Part shown: one piece after another, positions 1-5,034 of the stretch
Position numbering within the stretch: the first letter of the stretch is position 1
Layout of the letters: each line of letters starts with the position of its first letter
Source of the DNA: Acidimicrobiaceae bacterium
GTDB lineage: Bacteria > Actinomycetota > Acidimicrobiia > Acidimicrobiales > RAAP-2
DNA: 5,034 bases
Reading direction: 5' to 3'
Assembly: GCA_003133005.1 (NCBI GenBank)
Contig: PKZI01000151.1
Coordinates: forward strand, 1 to 5,034
Translations under genes and position numbers: made by a program
The notes under the pieces: model-generated
What the model saw: the letters and a program-made list of their open reading frames with translations, nothing else
Database searches by the model: none
What the model was told of the DNA's origin: nothing

Positions 1-79
1 GGAGTACCGCGTCAGGGACGTGCTGCGTGGTGAAATCGCGGACCGCGCCCGTCGTGCGAAGTGCGTCACGTAGTTCCAC
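1..79 (-). CDS. Nitroreductase-family protein, N-terminal fragment (cut by window edge)
   Basis: Reading the minus strand from a GTG at 79 gives 26 codons with no stop before the edge: MELRDALRTTGAVRDF, then TTQHVPDAVL. This matches the N-terminal helix and first flavin-contacting segment of nitroreductase-family FMN oxidoreductases, usually of the form LxDAxxxRxxVRxF followed by VPDxVL. R14 and F16 fit the conserved RxF. The position often held by an Arg that contacts FMN phosphate is Thr here, as in the actinobacterial RTTGAVR subgroup. In-frame TAG at 91-89 lies just upstream, so GTG 79 is the only start that keeps the conserved N-terminus. The gene begins 23 bp after the permease stop, so it is probably co-transcribed with the ABC exporter. 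The family reduces nitro groups, quinones or flavins with NAD(P)H; the substrate cannot be told from this fragment. A competing short plus-strand frame ending at TAG 71-73 has no recognisable features. Confidence 0.72.
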   Translation of the reverse strand, partial: MELRDALRTTGAVRDFTTQHVPDAVL

Positions 80-102
80 GCTGCCAACCTACGTGTTTTA
101 CT

Positions 103-888
103 TCAGGCGTCGCGGCGGATCATCATTGTCAGACCGACACCAAAGATGACGACAGCGTAGATGACGAGCAGAAGAATGGCATTCCACGCGCCCAAATCGT
201 TCGTCGGGGCGAACGGACTCATCATCGCGCGTCCGAGTTCGGAGGGCAGATACTTCTCGTACGAGTTCTGCCAACTGGTTGGCAAGAACGCGAAGATGAT
301 CGGAACGATGAGCAAGATCGTCACGAAGATACTGATGCACGCGGCGCTATGGCGAACGATGAGGCCGAGTGAAAAACCAATGATCGTGAGCAGTGTCAAG
401 TAAACCCCCGCGAACACGACGGATCGCAGTACGTCGGCGTTCCCTAATGACGCAGTTGGTACGACGCCCTTGAACACCGCTTGACCCACCAAAAAGGTGG
501 CGAAGCACACGAGTTCACTCACGACAATTATCGACAGGATAAGAACCACCAGCTTCGCGCTCACGAGTCGCGCTCGGTTCGAGACCGCCGCCAGCGTGGT
601 TCGGATCGAACCTGACGAGTACTCGCTCGTGATGAAGAGCACCCCGATCACGCCAACGGCGAACTGCGCGAAGAGAGTTCCCGCGAGGCTCGTCGAAACC
701 GGATCGAAAGTGAGCTTGTCGATTCCCGAAGTAGTGCTCCAGTGACTGCGTACCGCCCACGAGATGAGCCCTCCGAGTCCAAGCGTGAGGACGAAAAAGA
801 CCACAACACCCATCACCGACGAGCGAACGGAACGGAACTTGATCCATTCAGACTTTGTGACGTCCAAGAGGTTTTGGTCATTGCTCAT
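103..888 (-). CDS. ABC-2 type exporter permease subunit
   Basis: The 261-residue integral membrane protein starts MSNDQNLLDVTKSEWIKFRS. It has about six hydrophobic segments, near residues 24-46, 70-88, 112-138, 155-177, 182-203 and 236-256. A cytoplasmic N-terminal TKSEWIKFRSVRSS segment precedes the first one. The motif ITSEYSSGSIRTTLAA (residues 86-101), after TM2, is the typical ITxEYxxGxIRxTL of ABC-2 permeases (BcrB/NosY-like). The protein would form the membrane channel paired with the ATPase encoded just upstream. The ATG at 888 is chosen because GGGAG lies 9 nt upstream. The longer open frame to 1008 only reads through the ATPase gene's 3' end and encodes no transmembrane or family sequence. 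The start overlaps the ATPase stop by 11 bp, implying translational coupling. The length is normal for the family. The transported substrate is unknown; lipid, peptide or antibiotic export are all possible. Confidence 0.9.
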   Translation of the reverse strand: MSNDQNLLDVTKSEWIKFRSVRSSVMGVVVFFVLTLGLGGLISWAVRSHWSTTSGIDKLTFDPVSTSLAGTLFAQFAVGVIGVLFITSEYSSGSIRTTLAAVSNRARLVSAKLVVLILSIIVVSELVCFATFLVGQAVFKGVVPTASLGNADVLRSVVFAGVYLTLLTIIGFSLGLIVRHSAACISIFVTILLIVPIIFAFLPTSWQNSYEKYLPSELGRAMMSPFAPTNDLGAWNAILLLVIYAVVIFGVGLTMMIRRDA

Positions 889-1804
889 GGGGATACGCTC
901 CCGGCGTAGTTCCGCCGTACTCGACCGACTCTGCAGTGAGATCCATGAAGACCTCTTCGAGCGAGGCTCGTTGCGGTGTGAGTTCATGGATGACGATGTG
1001 CGCGGCAAATGCCGCTTCTCCGACTTCGTCCGAAGTGAGCCCGCTCACGCTCAGTGCGGTGTCGCTCGCAAGTTCGACGACTGCGCCCTTCGCCTTCAGT
1101 ACTGTCGCTAATGCCTCACGATTCGACGCGCGTACCGTGACGGTGCCTTGCGCCGTAGCGGTGAGATCGTCGACGGAACCTTGCGTGATCAATTTGCCTC
1201 GACCGATAACGATGATCTGATCAGCGGTGAGCGCCATCTCGCTCATGAGGTGCGAACTTACGAAGACGGTTCTTCCTTCGAGGGCGAGTGAGCGGAAGAA
1301 CTCGCGAATCCATCGGATACCCTCGGGGTCGAGACCGTTCACCGGTTCGTCGAACAAAAGTATTTGCGGGTCGCCCAACAGCGCTGCGGCGATGCCCAAG
1401 CGTTGGCTCATACCTAACGAAAAGCCGCCGACCTTCTTGTCGGCGACCGAATCGATGCCCGTGAACGCGAGCACTTCATCGACTCGCGAGGTCTTGATTC
1501 GATTCGAGACTGCGAGCGCCCGAAGGTGATTGCGGGCCGTTCGACCAGGATGTACCGCCTTCGCGTCCAAGAGCGCGCCAACTTCACGCAACGGGGACTT
1601 GAGATCTTCGTACCTTTTGCCATTGATGGTGACACGACCTTTGGTGGCGTGGTCGAGTCCCAGAATGATTCGCATGGTGGTTGACTTTCCCGAGCCGTTG
1701 GGTCCGAGGAAGCCGGTGACTACACCCGGTTTGACGTCAAAGTGTAAATCATCGACGGCAACAGTGTTGTCGTACTTTTTGGTGAGGTGATCAATCGTGA
1801 GCAT
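878..1804 (-). CDS. ABC exporter ATP-binding protein (BcrA/CcmA-like)
   Basis: The 308-residue cytoplasmic ATPase energises the permease encoded next to it. Visible motifs in order are Walker A GPNGSGKST (34-42); a Q-loop region VGALLDAKAVHPGRTARNHL (75-94) in which the usual Gln is not present, as is common in this subfamily; ABC signature FSLGMSQ (128-134), a variant of LSGGQ; Walker B ILLFDEP (148-154) with catalytic Glu153; D-loop GLDPEG (157-162); and H-loop SSH with His185. A C-terminal extension of about 90 residues after the nucleotide-binding fold, ending in a SLEEVFMDLT segment (281-290), is typical of multidrug or bacitracin-type exporter ATPases (CcmA family). The start ATG at 1804 directly precedes the conserved strand LTIDHLTKKY. 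No good Shine-Dalgarno precedes it. The last codons (CATGAGCAATGA) contain the permease start, so the two genes form one translational unit. Confidence 0.95.
   Translation of the reverse strand: MLTIDHLTKKYDNTVAVDDLHFDVKPGVVTGFLGPNGSGKSTTMRIILGLDHATKGRVTINGKRYEDLKSPLREVGALLDAKAVHPGRTARNHLRALAVSNRIKTSRVDEVLAFTGIDSVADKKVGGFSLGMSQRLGIAAALLGDPQILLFDEPVNGLDPEGIRWIREFFRSLALEGRTVFVSSHLMSEMALTADQIIVIGRGKLITQGSVDDLTATAQGTVTVRASNREALATVLKAKGAVVELASDTALSVSGLTSDEVGEAAFAAHIVIHELTPQRASLEEVFMDLTAESVEYGGTTPGAYPHEQ
898..902 (-). promoter_or_regulatory. Ribosome binding site of the permease gene
   Basis: The minus strand reads GGGAGCGTATCCCC then ATG at 888. GGGAG is complementary to the anti-Shine-Dalgarno and ends 9 nt before the ATG. 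It lies inside the ATPase coding sequence and decides the permease start against the longer upstream open frame. Confidence 0.5.
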
Positions 1805-1816
1805 GGGTACTGAGCA

Positions 1817-1822
1817 ACACTA
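1817..1822 (-). promoter_or_regulatory. Possible -10 element upstream of the ABC ATPase
   Basis: In the 86 bp between the fur stop and the ATPase start, the minus strand contains TAGTGT, which fits TANNNT, 12 nt before the ATG at 1804. Transcription would begin about 5 nt before the start codon, giving a near-leaderless mRNA and explaining the missing Shine-Dalgarno. No good -35 is visible 17-18 bp upstream (ATCGCA or AATCGC). One such hexamer is expected by chance in a region this size, so this is weak. Confidence 0.25.
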
Positions 1823-1829
1823 CAGAGAT

Positions 1830-1898
1830 GTGCGTGAAGTGCGATTACGCGTCATTCGTGAGTTAACTAATAACTTGCGAAGGGCGAATTTCACGCAC
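1830..1898. repeat. 9-bp inverted repeat framing the fur-ABC intergenic region
   Basis: GTGCGTGAA at 1830-1838 is the exact reverse complement of TTCACGCAC at 1890-1898, with 51 bp between. The right arm covers the fur stop codon (1891-1893) and the left arm lies just upstream of the possible -10 of the ATPase gene. Between them, AGTTA (1861-1865) and TAACT (1871-1875) form a second short inverted repeat around a 5-nt AT-rich centre. No run of T follows either repeat on the minus strand, so neither looks like an intrinsic terminator. An operator is possible but unproven. Confidence 0.35.
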
Positions 1899-2340
1899 TC
1901 GTGCGTCGCGATTGTTGACACGCAGCGCACGTACCCGAAAGAGCGACGTGGTGACGATCCAGTTGAAAACCGTACGTTTTTTGCAAATCTCGGTTAAGTG
2001 CGTCAAAGTGCGTTCCAGAAATCTCGACGGTCGACTTACACTCCTCACACGTCAAGTGTCCGTGCACCGACCCCGTGAGGTGGTACACCGCGGCGGCTTG
2101 GCCGAGGTGAGAGTGAACCACGACGTCGAGGTCCTCGAGTTCTTCGAGAATCCGGTAGATCGTCGACGGACTTACCTCAGGTCGTAGCGATTGGACCGCA
2201 CTCGTGATCTCTTCGGCGGTCATGTGTCCGTTCGCGTTGACAAGGACTTCGACGACCGTGCGTTTGGCCAACGTGACGCGGTGGTTCGTGCCCCTAATCG
2301 TCGAGAGAATCTCGTCGGCGGACGCCGAAGTTTCTACCAT
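1891..2340 (-). CDS. Fur-family metal-dependent transcriptional regulator
   Basis: The product is a 149-residue DNA-binding repressor of the ferric/zinc uptake regulator family. Numbers here count from the GTG one codon upstream (position 2343), so subtract one for the ATG start. The N-terminal winged helix spans about 10-85: GTNHRVTLAKRTVVEVL (18-34), then HMTAEEI (40-46), then recognition helix SPSTIYRILEELEDL (58-72). The C-terminal metal-binding and dimerisation domain carries VHGHLTCEEC (93-102) with His94, His96, Cys99 and Cys102, then RHH (130-132) and CAAC (139-142). The paired CxxC motifs form the structural zinc site of Fur, Zur and PerR proteins. The sequence alone does not decide whether it senses iron, zinc, manganese or peroxide. 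ATG 2340 is preferred to GTG 2343 because a -10-like TAGTCT sits exactly 6 nt before it and no Shine-Dalgarno exists, but the two differ by only one residue. Length is normal. Confidence 0.92.
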   Translation of the reverse strand: MVETSASADEILSTIRGTNHRVTLAKRTVVEVLVNANGHMTAEEITSAVQSLRPEVSPSTIYRILEELEDLDVVVHSHLGQAAAVYHLTGSVHGHLTCEECKSTVEISGTHFDALNRDLQKTYGFQLDRHHVALSGTCAACQQSRRTSA

Positions 2341-2346
2341 CACACG

Positions 2347-2352
2347 AGACTA
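2347..2352 (-). promoter_or_regulatory. Putative -10 element of fur (leaderless)
   Basis: The minus strand reads TAGTCT, six bases, then ATG at 2340. That places the expected transcription start on the A of the ATG, the spacing of a leaderless actinobacterial promoter. There is no Shine-Dalgarno between the hexamer and the start. The -35 at 17 bp spacing would be AACGGT (2370-2375), a poor match to TTGACA. Confidence 0.35.
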
Positions 2353-2360
2353 CGGCCAGA

Positions 2361-2391
2361 AAGGTCGGTACCGTTCTCAGGGCTCGACCTT
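2361..2391. repeat. 7-bp inverted repeat over the fur promoter region (candidate operator)
   Basis: AAGGTCG at 2361-2367 and CGACCTT at 2385-2391 are exact reverse complements separated by 17 bp, in the 64 bp between the flavoprotein gene's stop and the fur start. The arms bracket the predicted -35 position, with one arm in the -35/-10 spacer. The loop also holds part of a smaller palindrome, CGGTACCG (2366-2373). It is GC-rich and does not resemble the AT-rich Fur or Zur box. It could be an operator, or a weak stem-loop at the end of the upstream transcript, though the run of T after it on the minus strand is only three bases. Confidence 0.4.
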
Positions 2392-2404
2392 CGTACACTG
2401 GCTT

Positions 2405-3367
2405 TCATTCACCACGTAGGCGCGCCAGAATTTCCTCGGCCTGTGCCACCATTTCGTGCACTATCTGTCGCGCCGGTTCGAGTGAGTGAATCGCGCCGAC
2501 GGCCTGACCGGCGGGGTAGCCCTCGCGGCGCGGGTCGACACCGGGCGTGCTCTCATCGCCACCGAGGTGGAACGTGCCGTCGTGTAACGAAACCACCAAT
2601 TGCTCGGGGAACTTTTTCAACAACGTGGGCTCTTGTTCATAGAGGTCCGTCGTGTCGTTACGCAGTACCCGCATGGTCTTGCCGGAGAATGCTCGCGACA
2701 CGACAGTGCCGTCTTCTTTCGAGCGCAGGATGCCTTCCTTGAAGCCGGCAACCGTGCGTGCCTCTGGTGTGGCGATAAATCGCGTGCCAAGCCATACTCC
2801 GTCGGCGCCGAGTGCGAGCGCCGCGGCGAGGCCTCGACCGTCAAAAATGCCACCTGCGGCCACGACGGGAATCAGCGAACCAACGGCGTCGACAATGAGC
2901 GGTACGAGAGGCATCGTTGCCACTGCACCGGTATGCCCCCCGGCCTCGGTGCCTTGCGCTACAACCACGTCACATCCCGCGTCCAAAGCCCGCTTCGCGT
3001 GTTCGACTTTGCCGCACATCGAGATGACCAGAACGTGGTGATCGTGGCAGATTTCAATGACGTGACGCGGGACCCCCAGTCCGGCCACGAACGTCGATGC
3101 ACCTCCTTCAATTAGAAGCTCGACGTTCTGCTGGAGTGTCTCTGGGAAGGCGGTCAAGAGGTCGACCCCGAACGGTTTGTCGGTCAACGACTTCGTGGCA
3201 GCCATCTCGACCGCGAGTTGCGCACTCGACATGGTCGATGCACCGAGGCAACCGTATCCTCCAGCATTAGATACCGCGGCCACGAGTTCGTGATACGCAA
3301 CGCCACCCATGCCCGCCAACATGATCGGGTGTTCAATTTTTAGTAGTTCGGTCAGTCGAGTCTTCAT
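2405..3367 (-). CDS. Nitronate monooxygenase / 2-nitropropane dioxygenase-family FMN flavoprotein
   Basis: The 320-residue TIM-barrel flavoprotein starts MKTRLTELLKIEHPIMLAGM. Family features in order are the N-terminal HPIMLAGMGG (13-22); SNAGGYGCLGAS (33-44); the KPFGVDLL strand (64-71); AQGTEAGGHTG (137-147), whose His145 corresponds to the catalytic base of class I nitronate monooxygenases; the phosphate-binding PVVAAGGIFDGRG (167-179); ALGADGVWLGTRF (185-197); and C-terminal YPAGQAVGAI (284-293). Nitronate monooxygenases use FMN to oxidise alkyl nitronates, such as propionate-3-nitronate, to carbonyl compounds. FabK enoyl-ACP reductases share the same GGH and AAGG motifs, so the exact reaction is inferred only. 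ATG 3367 is chosen because HPIMLAGMGG then sits at the usual place and GGGGGG (3372-3377) lies 4 nt upstream; GTG 3370 is one codon earlier. The gene follows nhaA by 31 bp on the same strand, suggesting one transcript. Confidence 0.9.
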   Translation of the reverse strand: MKTRLTELLKIEHPIMLAGMGGVAYHELVAAVSNAGGYGCLGASTMSSAQLAVEMAATKSLTDKPFGVDLLTAFPETLQQNVELLIEGGASTFVAGLGVPRHVIEICHDHHVLVISMCGKVEHAKRALDAGCDVVVAQGTEAGGHTGAVATMPLVPLIVDAVGSLIPVVAAGGIFDGRGLAAALALGADGVWLGTRFIATPEARTVAGFKEGILRSKEDGTVVSRAFSGKTMRVLRNDTTDLYEQEPTLLKKFPEQLVVSLHDGTFHLGGDESTPGVDPRREGYPAGQAVGAIHSLEPARQIVHEMVAQAEEILARLRGE

Positions 3368-3398
3368 CACGCCCCCCAAGAACAAGTTACCGACGAGG

Positions 3399-4565
3399 TC
3401 ACGAGCGTGTTCGAGAGCGCCCAAGCCAGCGTAGGTACGTTACGCCCACGATTCCCGCAACGGCCGACGCGAGAAGAAGACCCAGGGTGTCGGCACCGTA
3501 GGCGGCGGACCGTGATCCAAAGAGTGCGTTCGCAAAGAGGAGCGGCACCGTAAAGCCAATGGCGCACAGCGTCGCGACGCCCGCAAGCACTGGCCACGTG
3601 ATGGAAGGTGCGAGCCGCCACTTAAATGCACGAGCGAACGCAACGCCACCCATAATGCCGACAATCTTGCCAACGATACGTATCGCGACGAGTCCAAAAA
3701 TGACGACGAAAGTTGCCCGGTCAAAGGAGAGGCTTTGCCAACGAACCCCGCACGCGACGAGTGCGAAGAGCGGGAGCACGACGCCGTTCGAGAGTCGAGA
3801 GGTGACGTTTTCGAGGACGTTCGACGAAGGCTCTTCAAAGGTGACCAATAAGCCCGCGACCACGCCAGCGAGTGGTGGTTCAACGTTGGCCCACACGAGG
3901 CACGCCCACAGTGCGACAAGCGCGATGAGGTTCGCGCCGAGCCAGGTGGTTCGACGAGTAAGGAAATAACTGGCCACGACGACTAGCGCGAAGAGTCCGA
4001 GGCCCCAACCGCGCACGTGTGTCGCGCCCGTGACGGCAAGAACGACGACACTGAAGGCGTCATCAGCGATGGCGAGCGTGAGCAGAAAGAGGCGTACTTC
4101 CGAAGGTAGGCGACGGCCGGCAATCGCGACGACTCCCAGCGTGAATGCAATGTCCGTCGCCATGGGAACACCCCAACCTCGGCGAAGCGTGGGCGAATTA
4201 ACGATAACGCCGACAAGTTCGGAGAGAAGTGCCGTAACGAGCATTCCTCCGATTGCGCCCAATATCGGTGGCATGCTCAGCGACGGGTTCTTTAAAGCAC
4301 CGGTGCGAAGTTCGTGAGAGAGTTCGATGCCAACGGCGAAGAAGAACACCGCCATAAGACCATTGACCGAAATCGCGCGCAACGAGTCGAGGTTGGCGCC
4401 GTGCAAAAGAGAACTCGACCATGTGGCATCAACGATGTGGTGAAAACTGGATCTCGCGAGGACTGACCAAAGCAGGCCGGTACTCGCGCCCAGTCCAATC
4501 GAGATCGCTGCAGAGAAATCGTGGTCCAGTCCACTGAATATTTGTCGTGGAGCAGGACGTGACAT
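3399..4565 (-). CDS. nhaA: Na+/H+ antiporter NhaA
   Basis: The 388-residue inner-membrane antiporter, the same length as E. coli NhaA, exchanges Na+ or Li+ for protons in pH and salt homeostasis. Family motifs align by eye: LMAVFFFAVGIELSHEL (70-86) with Glu81 (E. coli Glu78); GWGVPMATDIAFTLGVVA (130-147) with the TM4 Thr137-Asp138 (E. coli Thr132-Asp133); LTLAIADDAFSVVV (162-175) with Asp168-Asp169, the ion-binding pair Asp163-Asp164; RIVGKIVGI (296-304) with Lys300; and LCAIGFTVPLLFA (333-345). Several usually conserved positions differ. E. coli His225 is Glu229 (ANVEPPLAG), Asp65 is Asn68, and the PLFAFANAGV segment reads PLFALVACGV (265-274). The transport core is intact, so it is probably functional, with regulation perhaps altered. 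ATG 4565 starts MSRPAPRQIFSGLDHDFSAA; no Shine-Dalgarno is visible. Divergent from the MFS gene. Confidence 0.95.
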   Translation of the reverse strand: MSRPAPRQIFSGLDHDFSAAISIGLGASTGLLWSVLARSSFHHIVDATWSSSLLHGANLDSLRAISVNGLMAVFFFAVGIELSHELRTGALKNPSLSMPPILGAIGGMLVTALLSELVGVIVNSPTLRRGWGVPMATDIAFTLGVVAIAGRRLPSEVRLFLLTLAIADDAFSVVVLAVTGATHVRGWGLGLFALVVVASYFLTRRTTWLGANLIALVALWACLVWANVEPPLAGVVAGLLVTFEEPSSNVLENVTSRLSNGVVLPLFALVACGVRWQSLSFDRATFVVIFGLVAIRIVGKIVGIMGGVAFARAFKWRLAPSITWPVLAGVATLCAIGFTVPLLFANALFGSRSAAYGADTLGLLLASAVAGIVGVTYLRWLGRSRTRS

Positions 4566-4669
4566 TGGAATAAAGGCTAGTGAATGAAGCAGTTTTTCCG
4601 AGTCCGCTATTAGGGTGTACGGATTGTCGCCTTAGGGGTTCGGCGAGCAAAATTTGAAACGGGGTTGTC
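4566..4669. promoter_or_regulatory. Divergent promoter region between nhaA and the MFS transporter gene
   Basis: These 104 bp separate two outward-facing genes and must carry at least one start site for each. For the plus-strand MFS gene, TTGTCG (4624-4629) and CAAAAT (4648-4653) with an 18-bp spacer are a weak -35/-10 pair, each 4 of 6 to consensus, followed by GGGG (4661-4664) as a possible Shine-Dalgarno 5 nt before the ATG. I see no clear palindromic operator and no small gene here. Confidence 0.5.
4574..4579 (-). promoter_or_regulatory. nhaA: Possible -10 element of nhaA (near-leaderless)
   Basis: On the minus strand TAGCCT is followed by 8 nt and then the nhaA ATG at 4565, so transcription would start at or next to the start codon. 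The interval has no purine-rich Shine-Dalgarno. The -35 position (CTCGGA at 17 bp) is not convincing. Confidence 0.28.
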
Positions 4670-5034
4670 ATGACTGAACAGTCAACGCGACTGGTGACCA
4701 AACGCGAGTTCTATTTGATTTTTGGCGCCCTGATGCTTGGAATGCTGTTGGCGGCGCTTGACAGTACGATCGTTTCTACCGCGCTACCGACGATCGTCGG
4801 TGATTTGCACGGGGCGAATCACCTCTCGTGGGTCGTCGTGGCCTACCTTTTGGCCTCGACTGTCAGCACGCCGTTATGGGGCAAGCTCGGCGACCAATAC
4901 GGCCGAAAAGTCTTCTTTCAGTCGGCGATAGTGATATTTCTCGTCGGCAGCATGCTGTGTGGACTCGCCGGGAACATGATGATGCTCATTCTCTTTCGGG
5001 CCCTGCAAGGTCTCGGTGGTGGAGGATTGATGGT
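4670..5034 (+). CDS. MFS drug:H+ antiporter, DHA2 (EmrB/QacA) family, N-terminal part (cut by window edge)
   Basis: The first 121 codons of a proton-driven efflux transporter are visible; the gene runs off the right edge without a stop. It begins MTEQSTRLVTKREF, a short cytoplasmic tail, followed by TM1 (about 15-37). LAALDSTIVSTALPTIVGDL (27-46) is the characteristic motif of 14-TM DHA2 transporters, with membrane Asp31. TM2 includes WVVVAYLLASTVSTPLWG (54-71). Motif A, GKLGDQYGRKVFF (71-83), is the MFS loop 2-3 gating signature. TM3 follows (about 84-104), then LFRALQGLGGGGLM (108-121), the RxxQGxGGG motif at the start of TM4 with Arg110 for proton coupling. In-frame TGA at 4655-4657 means ATG 4670 is the first possible start; GGGG lies 5 nt before it. 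Full-length members are usually about 480-550 residues. The substrate is not predictable, and no TetR or MarR regulator is visible in the window. Confidence 0.93.
   Translation, partial: MTEQSTRLVTKREFYLIFGALMLGMLLAALDSTIVSTALPTIVGDLHGANHLSWVVVAYLLASTVSTPLWGKLGDQYGRKVFFQSAIVIFLVGSMLCGLAGNMMMLILFRALQGLGGGGLM

Noticed and set aside
2..73. Plus-strand C-terminus ending at TAG 71-73
   Set aside because: The 23 residues carry no motif, while the minus strand in the same place encodes a recognisable nitroreductase N-terminus.
889..1008. Longer N-terminal extension of the permease frame up to 1008
   Set aside because: The extra 40 residues are hydrophilic read-through of the ATPase gene's 3' end in another frame. 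The ATG at 888 has GGGAG 9 nt upstream and gives the normal family N-terminus.
1861..1875. AGTTA-ACTAA-TAACT as an intrinsic terminator after fur
   Set aside because: The stem is only 5 AT-rich base pairs and no T run follows on the minus strand.
2361..2391. The 7-bp inverted repeat as a rho-independent terminator of the flavoprotein gene
   Set aside because: The loop is 17 nt and only three T residues follow on the minus strand, so it is too weak. An operator role is kept as an open possibility.
2191..2742. A plus-strand open frame of 183 codons across the fur and flavoprotein genes
   Set aside because: It is antisense to two well-supported genes, its product is an Arg-rich low-quality translation, and it has no recognisable domain. 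Similar antisense frames occur throughout and reflect codon bias.
2600..3115. A plus-strand open frame of 171 codons antisense to the flavoprotein gene
   Set aside because: The product is a composition-driven Arg/His-rich translation with no family motif, lying fully inside a conserved gene on the other strand.
3368..3424. Longer start of the flavoprotein at 3424, overlapping nhaA
   Set aside because: The extra 19 residues overlap the nhaA 3' end and precede the family's usual beginning (RLTELLKIEHPI). ATG 3367 has a G-rich site just upstream.
1..5034. Mobile element, CRISPR, toxin-antitoxin or phage defence system
   Set aside because: No transposase, integrase, tandem repeat array, tRNA, or small paired genes are visible; all the genes belong to common housekeeping, transport or regulator families.

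Overview
The window looks like ordinary chromosomal sequence from an actinobacterium of moderate GC (roughly mid-50s percent by eye, not computed). The evidence is the style of the proteins: an ABC ATPase with the LLDAKAVHPGRTARNHL-type Q-loop region common in actinobacteria, a nitroreductase N-terminus of the LRDALRTTGAVRDF type, GTG/ATG starts, and several genes without a clear Shine-Dalgarno whose -10-like hexamers sit almost on the start codon, as in leaderless transcripts. A lower-GC lineage such as an aquatic Acidimicrobiia member would fit, but the class assignment is a guess.

Layout. Six genes are on the minus strand and one is on the plus strand. Read in the minus direction from 4565 down to 1, they are: an NhaA-type Na+/H+ antiporter (4565-3399); a nitronate monooxygenase/2-nitropropane dioxygenase-family flavoprotein (3367-2405, 31 bp after nhaA); a Fur-family metalloregulator (2340-1891); an ABC exporter ATPase (1804-878); its ABC-2 type permease (888-103, starting inside the ATPase gene's end); and the first 26 codons of a nitroreductase-family protein (GTG at 79, cut by the left edge). 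On the plus strand, divergent from nhaA across 104 bp, an MFS drug:H+ antiporter of the 14-TM DHA2 (EmrB/QacA) type starts at 4670 and is cut by the right edge.

How the genes may work together. The ATPase and permease clearly form one exporter, probably co-transcribed with the nitroreductase. nhaA and the flavoprotein gene are close enough to be one transcript. The Fur-like regulator has its own promoter-like signal and an inverted repeat upstream, so it may be separately transcribed and autoregulated. Shared themes are membrane transport and flavin redox chemistry, but the sequence gives no proof of a single pathway. Coding density is high, no gap between genes exceeds about 105 bp, and I see no RNA gene, CRISPR array, insertion sequence or integration scar. 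I found no convincing undescribed system. The points most worth a second look are the divergent residues in NhaA, the inverted repeat over the fur promoter, and the edge genes.
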